Assembly: GCA_964396055.1 (NCBI GenBank)
Contig: CAYNDV010000231.1
Location: 1-5,060 of the forward strand
DNA from: CAYJPV01 sp964396055
GTDB taxonomy: Bacteria > Acidobacteriota > Vicinamibacteria > Vicinamibacterales > JAKQTR01
DNA length: 5,060 bases
Reading direction: 5' to 3'
Of the stretch, positions 1-5,060 are shown piece after piece. The notes beneath the pieces are model-generated. The model worked only from the letters and a program-made list of their open reading frames with translations. It had not been told where the DNA came from and searched no databases. The position numbers were made by a program, and so were the translations under genes. How positions within the stretch are numbered: the first letter of the stretch is position 1; each line of letters opens with the position of its first letter.

Positions 1-1111
1 GTCGCAGGGTGCGCGGGGCCGGCTCAGCATACCCGATCCGGTAGAGCATCTGGACGACGTGCCCGTCGGGCACGCCGAGCTCCGTCCGCAGTTGGCCGTG
101 CAGCGACTCCATCTCCGGATACTCCTGCAGGGCCTGGCTGAGCGGGTGCGTCTGCACGCCAAGCGCGGTGGCGGCCAGTTGCATCCTGAGGTAGGCGCGA
201 CCGGCCAGCACCTGGTGGAAGCGGGTGTTGGCGGCCGTCGTGATGACGCCGAAGGCGGCTGCGGACTGCGCCTGCCGGCGTGTCGTGGTGATCGCGCCTG
301 TGGCGAACGAGCCATCCGGATCGGCGGCGGTGGCGCGGGACAGGACGAAGGTCTCCGCGATCCACTTCGCCACCCCGGCCGTGCCGTTCGCCGCCAGGCC
401 GAAACCGTCACGCGAACGGCGCGCCTCCTCGTCCGAGAAGCGGAACCAGGCCGCAGTTTCGGTGTTTCGGGCGGGGCTGGCGACATCGATGCGCATGGCC
501 TCGGCGCAGATCTCCGCGATTCGGCGACAGGCGGCCGGGCTGTCGATGACCACGGAAGCGGTGTCGCGCGCCGTGGCCGCGCGGACCAGCGCCTGCAGGA
601 CCTTATCGGGGCAACGCCGGTCGTCGAAGATACGTTTGCTGGTCTGCCGGCGGGAAATGAACCGGAACAGCGGATCCCGGGACACGTCCGCCCCCTGGTG
701 CAGGATGACATGCGCGACGGGGACCTGGCCGGCGGCCGCCGCCTGCTCGTCTTCGGCCAGCCGGACCTCCGGGCGCCAGCCGTGTTCGAGCGACGCCAAC
801 GCGAGTGCTTCCAGGAACGTGCCCTGGCTGACGAACGTCTGCCGGTCGAACGGATCGCAGAGCGGGAGCCGCCGGTGCGGGTCGATGTACACGTCAATGG
901 TGTGGTCCTGGTCGAGGCCGACGAGCCAGGGCTGGGTGTTGTGCGAACTCGGAGCCTGGATCGCGTGCCGGAGCAGTGCGAGCCTCGCGTCCTCCGTGGC
1001 GTGCGCGTTTCCGATTCGTGCGTCGGCCTGACGATCGTCGGTCGGGTGACCGGCGCCGGCGCAGGCCAGTGCCGTGGCGGGAAAGGCAGCAAGGAACATT
1101 CGGCGTGTCAT
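1..1111 (-). CDS. Tat-signal Acg/nitroreductase-like FMN-binding protein, C-terminus cut by window edge
   Basis: An open frame of 370 codons runs from ATG at 1111 to the left edge without a stop. The N-terminus has a twin-arginine motif, TRRMFL (residues 2-7), followed by a short hydrophobic stretch and Cys17, so export by Tat is likely; a lipoprotein is possible but the lipobox is poor. APSSHNTQPW (residues 53-62) is the FMN-binding signature of the nitroreductase fold. SRRQTSKRIF (about 153-162) and the block AGRAYLRMQLAATALGVQTHPL (about 302-323) match the Acg-like branch, whose members often run to 330-380 residues. Only about 10 residues are probably missing. A GAGGAG ribosome site lies 7 nt before the ATG and decides the start. 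The gene sits 24 nt after a broken outer-membrane gene and is probably transcribed from the operator-controlled promoter near 1320. Substrate unknown; Acg-type proteins often lack classical nitroreductase activity. Confidence 0.85.
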   Translation of the reverse strand, partial: MTRRMFLAAFPATALACAGAGHPTDDRQADARIGNAHATEDARLALLRHAIQAPSSHNTQPWLVGLDQDHTIDVYIDPHRRLPLCDPFDRQTFVSQGTFLEALALASLEHGWRPEVRLAEDEQAAAAGQVPVAHVILHQGADVSRDPLFRFISRRQTSKRIFDDRRCPDKVLQALVRAATARDTASVVIDSPAACRRIAEICAEAMRIDVASPARNTETAAWFRFSDEEARRSRDGFGLAANGTAGVAKWIAETFVLSRATAADPDGSFATGAITTTRRQAQSAAAFGVITTAANTRFHQVLAGRAYLRMQLAATALGVQTHPLSQALQEYPEMESLHGQLRTELGVPDGHVVQMLYRIGYAEPAPRTLR

Positions 1112-1135
1112 GGACGGTCTCCTCTCGCCCAGCGG

Positions 1136-1310
1136 TCAGAACACGATGCCCAGCTTCAACGACGCCTCCGCGCTGATGCGCTTCGGCTCGTACACCACGC
1201 CGGCGACGTCGACGCTGCGCGCGCCCGCCACCTGTGTGTGCGCGGCCCGCCCAGGGGTTCAGATAGAGGTGCGGGGTCAGGCGAAGCACGTAGCCGCAGC
1301 ACTGCGTCAC
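1136..1310 (-). pseudogene. C-terminal remnant of an outer-membrane beta-barrel protein, frameshifted
   Basis: Two reading frames together give a continuous protein tail: GYVLRLTPHLYLNPWAGRAHT from about 1298 to 1236 in one frame, then QVAGARSVDVAGVVYEP and EASLKLGIVF ending at the TGA at 1136-1138 in the next. The alternating hydrophobic pattern and terminal phenylalanine are typical of an outer-membrane barrel C-terminus. The frames switch at a (TG)4 run (1233-1240); one additional CA unit on the coding strand would restore a single frame. An in-frame stop lies just upstream, inside the promoter region, so the body of the gene is absent. I infer a deletion that left only the last 55 or so codons. 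A tiny intact gene starting at GTG 1310 is less likely because that frame then runs into low-complexity arginine-rich sequence. The exact protein family is not recognised. Confidence 0.6.
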
Positions 1311-1351
1311 CGCATGGTGACTTTATATGTCACCGCTTAGTGACTTGTCAA
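1306..1351 (-). promoter_or_regulatory. Sigma-70 promoter overlaid by tandem palindromic operators
   Basis: On the minus strand there is a perfect -35 TTGACA (1346-1351) and a -10 TATAAA (1322-1327) with an 18-bp spacer. Two 16-bp palindromes, GTCACCGCATGGTGAC (1306-1321) and GTCACCGCTTAGTGAC (1329-1344), are direct repeats 23 bp apart. One fills the spacer and the other covers the expected start site near 1315. This is the arrangement expected for a repressor that blocks RNA polymerase; the size and symmetry resemble TetR- or MarR-type sites, but the regulator is not in the window. The promoter points at the broken outer-membrane remnant and the nitroreductase-like gene. Confidence 0.75.
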
Positions 1352-1457
1352 GTGCCTCCAGGCGAGGCCCGGCGCCAGGCTCGACGCCGCCCGCACACGA
1401 CCAGGCCACCGCCGTGCGCCCGGTCTTCGCGGTCTGTTCCCCGCTTCGAGTCCCCTG

Positions 1458-1469
1458 TAAGATCCCCCT
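1458..1469 (+). promoter_or_regulatory. Possible -10 element for a leaderless moaB transcript
   Basis: TAAGAT (1458-1463) fits the TANNNT -10 pattern and ends 6 nt before the moaB ATG at 1470, so transcription could start on the A of the start codon. No Shine-Dalgarno sequence is visible between them, which agrees with a leaderless message. No convincing -35 is seen about 17 bp upstream. The rest of the gap from 1352 to 1457 shows no gene or clear site. Confidence 0.3.
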
Positions 1470-1973
1470 ATGAGCCATACCGAGCACAAAGCCCTGTCTC
1501 CTGCCGTCGCGCACTGTTACATCCTGACCATCAGCGACACGCGCACGGAGGCCACCGACGCCAGCGGGCGAGCCATCTGCGACCTGCTGTGGGCCGAGGG
1601 ACATCAGGTGACCGGCCGCCGGATCGTCCGCGACGAACCCGACCAGGTGCGCGCCGCCATCATCGAGCAGCTCGCCAAGGCCGACGTGCAGGTGGTCATC
1701 ACCACGGGCGGCACCGGCATCACGTCGCGCGACACCACCTACGAGGCCATCACGGGGATCCTCGACAAGCGTCTCGACGGCTTCGGCGAGTTGTTCCGGA
1801 TGATCAGCTACCAGGAGATCGGCTCGGCCGCCATGCTGTCGCGCGCCGTCGGGGGCCTGGCGAAGAACAAGGTGATTCTCAGTCTCCCCGGATCCGAGGC
1901 CGCCGTCCGACTGGCCATGACGAAGCTCATTCTGCCGGAGCTGGGGCACCTGGTGCGGGAAGCGTCGCGCTAG
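1470..1973 (+). CDS. moaB: Molybdenum cofactor biosynthesis protein MoaB (MoaB/MogA family)
   Basis: A 167-residue cytoplasmic protein of the MoaB/MogA molybdopterin-binding family; E. coli MoaB is about 170 residues and MogA about 195, so length favours MoaB. Visible motifs are ISDTRT (21-26), the molybdopterin-binding loop TTGGTGITSRD (78-88), the long conserved segment GFGELFRMISYQEIGSAAML (104-123) and LPGS (139-142). The family activates molybdopterin by adenylylation before metal insertion; in organisms without a separate MogA, MoaB is thought to do this. Here it lies directly upstream of moeA, which performs the next step, and both are on the same strand 84 bp apart, so they probably work as a pair. 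The ATG at 1470 is the first start in frame that keeps the normal family N-terminus; there is no clear ribosome site. Confidence 0.95.
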   Translation: MSHTEHKALSPAVAHCYILTISDTRTEATDASGRAICDLLWAEGHQVTGRRIVRDEPDQVRAAIIEQLAKADVQVVITTGGTGITSRDTTYEAITGILDKRLDGFGELFRMISYQEIGSAAMLSRAVGGLAKNKVILSLPGSEAAVRLAMTKLILPELGHLVREASR

Positions 1974-1977
1974 GGAG

Positions 1978-2016
1978 GTTCACGGTTCACGGTTCGCGGT
2001 TCGCGGTTCGCGGTTG
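1978..2016 (+). repeat. Heptamer tandem repeat GTTCRCG, five copies
   Basis: Units GTTCACG, GTTCACG, GTTCGCG, GTTCGCG, GTTCGCG and a partial GTTG follow one another from 4 nt after the moaB stop. The array fills about half of the gap between moaB and moeA. No function is evident. Confidence 0.9.
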
Positions 2017-2057
2017 AGAGGAAAAGCCTGAAGCGAGGGGCGGGCCGAGGGGCCGAA

Positions 2058-3293
2058 TTGCCATCGAGAATGTCCATGAGTCGCATGCGTCCCATCCGCG
2101 AGACCATCTCCATCGACGACGCACGGTCGCTGATCGACGCCTCGATCGCGCCGCTGACGCGTGTCGAACCGGTACCGGTCGATCAGGCCAACCAGCGCGT
2201 GCTGGCCGCGGCGATCACGGCCCGGGCCGACGTGCCGCCCTTCGCCCGGGCCGCCATGGACGGCTTCGCCGTTCGCGCCGCCGACACCGTTGGCGCCGGC
2301 ACCCACGAACCGCGCCTCCTGACGTCGATCGAGAAGGTCTTCACCGGCCAGGTGCCGACCCGGCCCGTCGGGGAACGGCAGTGTACCGAGATTGCCACCG
2401 GCGCCCCGATGCCGGCGGGCGCAGATGCCGTCGTGATGGTGGAAGAAACCGACGCCGGCCCCGGCGATGCCGTCCGGGTGTTTGCCCCGGTCTACCCGGG
2501 CCAGAACGTGGCCCGGCAGGGCGCGGACATCCGGATCGGCCAGGAGGTGTTCGTACCCGGCACGGTGCTGAACCCGAGCCGCATCGGCGTCCTCGCCGCT
2601 CTTGGACTGGTCGAGGTCGAGGTCTTCGCCAGGCCCCGCGTCGCCATCCTCTCCACCGGCAACGAGGTGGTGGAGCCAGGCCAGGCCCTGAAGCCCGGCC
2701 ACATCTACGACATCAACCGGTTCACCCTCAGCGCCATCATCCGGGAACACGGCGGCGACCCCGTGGCCATGCCCGCGGCGCCCGACGACGTGCCCGCGCT
2801 CGAGCGCGCCCTCGAGGCGTGCCTCACGACCGACCTGATTGTGTTCTCGGGCGGCAGTTCCGTTGGCGAGCGCGACCTCATCCTCGACGTCGTCGAGCAG
2901 ATGGGCACGGTGCTGTTCCACGGCATCGCCGTCAAGCCAGGCAAGCCGACGCTGTTCGGGCTGATACGCGGCACGCCCATCTTCGGGATGCCGGGTTACC
3001 CGACGTCCTGCCTGTCGAACGCCTACATGCTGCTGGTGCCGCCGCTGCGCCGGATGGCGCACCTGCCGCCGGCGGAACCGCGCCGCGCCCGGGTGCCGCT
3101 CGGCCAGCGCGTGGTGTCCACCACGGGGCGCCACCAGTTCTACACGGTGCGGATCGTCGATGGCGTGGCGCTGCCGGCCTTCAAACAGTCGGGCGACATC
3201 ACGAGCATGGCCCAGGCCGACGGCTACATCGAGATCCCCGCGCAGATCGACGTCGTCGAAAAGGACGAGGTCGTGGAGGTCACGCTTTTCTAG
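2058..3293 (+). CDS. moeA: Molybdopterin molybdenumtransferase MoeA
   Basis: A 411-residue MoeA, the usual family length. It inserts molybdate into adenylylated molybdopterin to make the finished cofactor in the cytoplasm. Seen in order: N-terminal PPFARAAMDGFAV (60-72), EIATGAPMPAGADAVVMVEE (111-130), the molybdopterin-binding domain from about 190 with ILSTGNEVVEPG (197-208), DINRFTLSAII (218-228), FSGGSSVGERD (263-273) and AVKPGKPTLFG (291-301), then MPGYPTSCLS (311-320) and the small C-terminal beta domain to the end. MPGYPTSC replaces the common LPGNP form. The start is uncertain: TTG at 2058 has a GAGGGG ribosome site 5 nt upstream, while ATG codons at 2070, 2076 and 2085 are in the same frame and would remove 4-9 non-conserved residues. 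Paired with moaB upstream. Confidence 0.96.
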   Translation: MPSRMSMSRMRPIRETISIDDARSLIDASIAPLTRVEPVPVDQANQRVLAAAITARADVPPFARAAMDGFAVRAADTVGAGTHEPRLLTSIEKVFTGQVPTRPVGERQCTEIATGAPMPAGADAVVMVEETDAGPGDAVRVFAPVYPGQNVARQGADIRIGQEVFVPGTVLNPSRIGVLAALGLVEVEVFARPRVAILSTGNEVVEPGQALKPGHIYDINRFTLSAIIREHGGDPVAMPAAPDDVPALERALEACLTTDLIVFSGGSSVGERDLILDVVEQMGTVLFHGIAVKPGKPTLFGLIRGTPIFGMPGYPTSCLSNAYMLLVPPLRRMAHLPPAEPRRARVPLGQRVVSTTGRHQFYTVRIVDGVALPAFKQSGDITSMAQADGYIEIPAQIDVVEKDEVVEVTLF

Positions 3294-3303
3294 CAGGCCG
3301 TCT

Positions 3304-3355
3304 GGCCGTTGGGCCGTTCGGCCGTTCGGCAGGCCGTTGGGCCGTTGGGCCATTC
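3304..3355 (+). repeat. Octamer tandem repeat GGCCGTTS, six copies
   Basis: Three units (GGCCGTTG, GGCCGTTC, GGCCGTTC), a 4-bp GGCA break, then GGCCGTTG, GGCCGTTG and GGCCATTC. It starts 10 nt after the moeA stop. This is the only array in the window with an 8-bp rather than 7-bp period. Confidence 0.9.
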
Positions 3356-3360
3356 GCAGC

Positions 3361-3378
3361 GTCCGGCTTCGCCCGGAC
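3361..3378. repeat. GTCCGG/CCGGAC palindrome upstream of the peroxiredoxin gene
   Basis: A 6-bp perfect stem with a 6-nt CTTCGC loop lies between the octamer array and the ribosome site of the next gene. Similar CCGGC-TT-GCCGG palindromes are, from memory, widespread between genes in Vicinamibacteria-like genomes, so a dispersed repeat is the likeliest reading. It could also serve as a weak terminator after moeA or a leader hairpin. Confidence 0.45.
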
Positions 3379-3392
3379 TCAGGGTGGTGTGT

Positions 3393-3881
3393 ATGGCCAA
3401 CCAGGGAAGCACCGTCACGGTCGGATCCTCCGCGCCAGCCTTCACGTTGCCCACTCCCGCCGGGCAACCCCGCTCGCTCGCCGAGTACCTGGCCCGCGGT
3501 GCGGTCCTGCTCGCCTTCCACCGGGGCATCTGGTGACCGAACTGCCGCAGCCGGTTCGGTGAACTGGCACAACGATCCCGGGACTACGCGGCCCTCGGCG
3601 TCAGCATCGTCACGGTCGTCGCCCAGCGATCTGAGAAGGTGAAGCGCTACGTCGAGGACAACCAGCTGCCGTTCGACATCCTGATCGACGACAGCCGCGA
3701 CGTGCTGCGTGCCTACGGCGTGTGGCACCGCGTCGGGATCGACGCGTTCAACATCGCGAGGCCGGCGCTGTTCCTCATCGGCCAGGACGGCATGGTGCGC
3801 TACGCGTTCGTCGCCGAATGGCAGCACGAGTTTCCCGGATTCGAGGAGGTCGCGCGGGAGATCGGGTTGCTCGGGACTTAG
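3393..3881 (+). CDS. Selenocysteine-containing peroxiredoxin-like protein (UxxC), TGA read as Sec48
   Basis: Translated through TGA 3534-3536 the frame gives 162 residues with a complete thioredoxin fold of the AhpC/TSA (peroxiredoxin-like) type. The N-terminus, GSSAPAFTLPTPAG (11-24), is the usual opening strand. The active site reads AFHRGIW-U-PNCR, where Cys-containing relatives have RGxWCPxCR; Sec48 thus replaces the first redox cysteine and Cys51 is its partner. LPFDILIDDSRDVLRAYGV (92-110) and ARPALFLIGQDGMVRYAFV (122-140), with the cis-proline-type Pro124, complete the fold. The enzyme would reduce peroxides or act as a thiol oxidoreductase in the cytoplasm; no signal peptide is seen. 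ATG 3393 is chosen because AGGGTGG (3381-3387) is a ribosome site and family homology begins here; an upstream in-frame start would translate the octamer repeat. The related Prx-like UxxC and eukaryotic SelU groups are known selenoproteins. The alternative, a nonsense mutation, is less likely given the exact position and intact downstream frame. Confidence 0.85.
3534..3536 (+). other. In-frame TGA, predicted selenocysteine codon
   Basis: This is the only stop in the frame between 3393 and 3879. It falls between the Trp codon TGG and Pro-Asn-Cys, precisely at the position of the first cysteine of the CPxC motif. Recoding requires SelB, SelA, SelD and tRNA-Sec (selC), none of which can be seen in this window. 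Confidence 0.83.
3550..3568 (+). promoter_or_regulatory. Candidate bacterial SECIS hairpin
   Basis: In the mRNA, GCCGGUUC (3550-3557) pairs with GAACUGGC (3561-3568): 8 pairs with one G-U wobble, closed by a GGU loop (3558-3560). The loop lies 21 nt after the UGA and begins with G, matching the general rules for bacterial SECIS elements (loop about 16-37 nt downstream, G near its start). It lies within the coding sequence, as bacterial SECIS elements do. The bulged U of the E. coli fdhF element is absent. A competing hairpin, ACCGAAC (3536-3542) with GUUCGGU (3554-3560), is too close to the UGA to fit the model. Confidence 0.65.
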
Positions 3882-3948
3882 GGGCGTGGGGCGTGGGGCG
3901 TGGGACGTGGGGCGTGGGACGTGGGGCGTGGGACGTGGGGCGTGGGAA
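3882..3948 (+). repeat. Heptamer tandem repeat GTGGGRC, about nine copies
   Basis: After a partial unit, GTGGGGC and GTGGGAC units run without a break, mostly alternating, giving a 14-bp higher-order period. The array begins directly after the TAG of the Sec-peroxiredoxin gene. The same family in the same orientation recurs at 4794-4849. Confidence 0.92.
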
Positions 3949-3971
3949 AGACGACGGGCGCGACGTGAAGT

Positions 3972-3989
3972 GCAGGGCTTCAGCCCTGC
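3972..3989. terminator. GCAGGGC-TTCA-GCCCTGC hairpin in the convergent gap
   Basis: A perfect 7-bp GC-rich stem with a TTCA loop sits between the convergent peroxiredoxin and superoxide dismutase genes, where a bidirectional terminator would be useful. There is no T-tract on either side, so it may instead be a dispersed REP-like palindrome. The flanking bases to 4024 hold no gene that I can support. Confidence 0.4.
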
Positions 3990-4024
3990 CCTCCGCCGCG
4001 CCCGCTTCGTTGAGGCGTTGTCGG

Positions 4025-4674
<650 letters not shown>

Positions 4675-4684
4675 TTCGGGTCTT

Positions 4685-4691
4685 CCTCCTT
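4685..4691 (-). promoter_or_regulatory. Strong ribosome binding site of sodA
   Basis: AAGGAGG on the minus strand, 10 nt before the ATG. It is a near-perfect anti-16S match and the strongest ribosome site in the window, suggesting high translation of the dismutase. Confidence 0.85.
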
Positions 4692-4700
4692 ACACGAGCA

Positions 4701-4770
4701 GTTGTAGGGTGCTAATTCCTTTATTCTAACAGACTTCTGGAAATAGGACCAGTTGTATCCGCTTTATAGA
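4701..4770 (-). promoter_or_regulatory. AT-rich promoter region of sodA
   Basis: This is the most AT-rich stretch in an otherwise GC-rich window. On the minus strand TAGAAT (4723-4728) is a 5/6 match to the -10 consensus and is 48 nt from the start codon; the hexamer 17 bp upstream, TGGTCC, is a weak -35, which would suit an activated promoter. A second possible -10, TATAAA, lies at 4763-4768. A loose inverted repeat, CTGG-8-CCAG, lies just upstream of the first -10 and could be a regulator site. I recognise no Fur, MntR or IscR box. Confidence 0.45.
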
Positions 4771-4793
4771 CGCAGGATCAGGAGGGTTGGTTA

Positions 4794-4849
4794 CAGGGAC
4801 ATGGGACATGGGGCGTGGGACGTGGGGCGTGGGACGTGGGGCGTGGGGC
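4794..4849 (+). repeat. Heptamer tandem repeat RTGGGRC, about eight copies
   Basis: Units run CAGGGAC, ATGGGAC, ATGGGGC, then alternating GTGGGAC and GTGGGGC. Same family, same orientation and same alternation as the array at 3882-3948, so the two lie as direct repeats on either side of sodA. The first units are slightly degenerate. A short 8-bp duplication (AGCGTGAC/AGCGTGAT) follows at 4855-4870. Confidence 0.92.
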
Positions 4850-4873
4850 GCGCCAGCGTGACAGCGTGATCCC

Positions 4874-4898
4874 TTCTTGCTTCTTGCTTCTTGCTTCT
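4874..4898 (+). repeat. Heptamer tandem repeat TTCTTGC, 3.6 copies
   Basis: Three perfect TTCTTGC units and a partial TTCT. It lies between the GTGGGRC and AGCCTCT arrays, so three different heptamer families stand within about 140 bp. Confidence 0.88.
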
Positions 4899-4902
4899 GA
4901 CC

Positions 4903-4930
4903 AGCCTCTAGCCTCTAGCCTCTAGCCTCT
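4903..4930 (+). repeat. Heptamer tandem repeat AGCCTCT, four copies
   Basis: Four perfect AGCCTCT units. On the minus strand each carries a TAG, and the third unit from the gene side provides the stop codon (4915-4917) of the radical SAM gene that enters from the right. Confidence 0.92.
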
Positions 4931-5060
4931 ATGACGTTATAGAGCGTGTCCCGCTCGACAGGCATGCGGCCCGCGGCCCGGATGAGGCGCTGGATCTCGC
5001 GCGTGGTCATCATCTCGGGCGTGCGCGCGCCGGCCATGTGGTAGATCTTCTCTTCCTGCA
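4915..5060 (-). CDS. mqnE: C-terminus of futalosine-pathway radical SAM enzyme, probably MqnE
   Basis: Only the last 47 codons are in the window. The sequence EEKIYHMAGARTPEMM (2-17 of the fragment), then IQRLIRAAGRMPVERDTLYN (22-41), resembles the C-terminal tail of the menaquinone-pathway radical SAM proteins MqnE (aminofutalosine synthase) and MqnC. The RLIRxAGRxPVERDTLYN ending favours MqnE in my reading, but the catalytic CxxxCxxC motif lies outside the window, so MqnC remains possible. Menaquinone made by this route would serve respiration. The natural end is probably near Asn-Val-Ile-Glu; the last codons (Glu-Ala-Arg-Gly) and the TAG are within or next to the AGCCTCT array, so the repeat appears to supply the stop codon. 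Confidence 0.65.
   Translation of the reverse strand, partial: QEEKIYHMAGARTPEMMTTREIQRLIRAAGRMPVERDTLYNVIEARG

Noticed and set aside
59..2017. A very long plus-strand open frame of about 650 codons
   Set aside because: It lies antisense to the nitroreductase-like gene, crosses the operator region and overlaps moaB in another frame. Its translation is arginine- and glycine-rich with no family signature, a typical high-GC shadow.
3309..3392. Upstream in-frame start extending the peroxiredoxin by 28 residues
   Set aside because: The extension is translated octamer repeat and palindrome, without homology, and the ribosome site at 3381-3387 fits the ATG at 3393.
3536..3560. The 7-bp ACCGAAC/GTTCGGT hairpin as the SECIS element
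   Set aside because: It begins within the UGA codon and its loop is only about 7-8 nt downstream, too close for the bacterial SECIS model; kept only as a competing fold.
3639..3881. A separate small gene starting after the TGA
   Set aside because: It is only the C-terminal half of the thioredoxin fold and lacks the first strands and active site; the sequence between 3537 and 3638 is in the same frame and also family-like, so it belongs to the Sec-containing gene.
3393..3881. Peroxiredoxin gene as a simple nonsense pseudogene
   Set aside because: A random stop falling exactly on the redox Cys codon, with the rest of the frame intact and a well-placed hairpin after it, is less likely than Sec recoding. 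It cannot be fully excluded without seeing the Sec machinery.

Overview
The window is GC-rich bacterial DNA holding a short stretch of redox and cofactor genes. High GC, a menaquinone (futalosine-pathway) gene end, and many small tandem repeats and palindromes between genes fit a soil or sediment Acidobacteriota (Vicinamibacteria-like) genome. That placement is an inference from style, not a proof.

Layout. Leftward from 1111 to the left edge runs a Tat-signal nitroreductase-like (Acg-type) flavoprotein, cut by the window. Just upstream of it (1136-1310, minus) is the broken C-terminal end of an outer-membrane beta-barrel protein. Upstream of that, at 1306-1351, a near-consensus sigma-70 promoter is overlaid by two 16-bp palindromic operators. 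Rightward come moaB (1470-1973), moeA (2058-3293) and a peroxiredoxin-like gene (3393-3881). Converging on them is a Mn-type superoxide dismutase (4072-4674, minus). At the right edge is the C-terminus of a futalosine-pathway radical SAM protein, probably MqnE (4915-5060, minus).

The main discovery is the peroxiredoxin-like gene. Its reading frame is interrupted only by a TGA (3534-3536), which sits exactly where this family has its first redox cysteine, giving W-TGA-P-N-C. The frame continues for 114 more codons of good thioredoxin-fold sequence. A hairpin with a GGU apical loop lies 21 nt after the TGA, where a bacterial SECIS element should be. I read this as a selenocysteine (UxxC) peroxiredoxin-like protein of 162 residues. 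A standard gene caller would split or truncate it.

Functionally, moaB and moeA carry out the last steps of molybdenum cofactor assembly. The Sec-peroxiredoxin, superoxide dismutase and nitroreductase-like protein form an oxidative-stress and redox group. Mo cofactor and selenium use often go together (for example in formate dehydrogenases), but no such enzyme is in the window.

The intergenic DNA is unusual. Six arrays of 7-bp units and one of 8-bp units occupy the gaps. All five gene 3' ends visible here are followed within about 10 nt by an array or, in the last case, end inside one.
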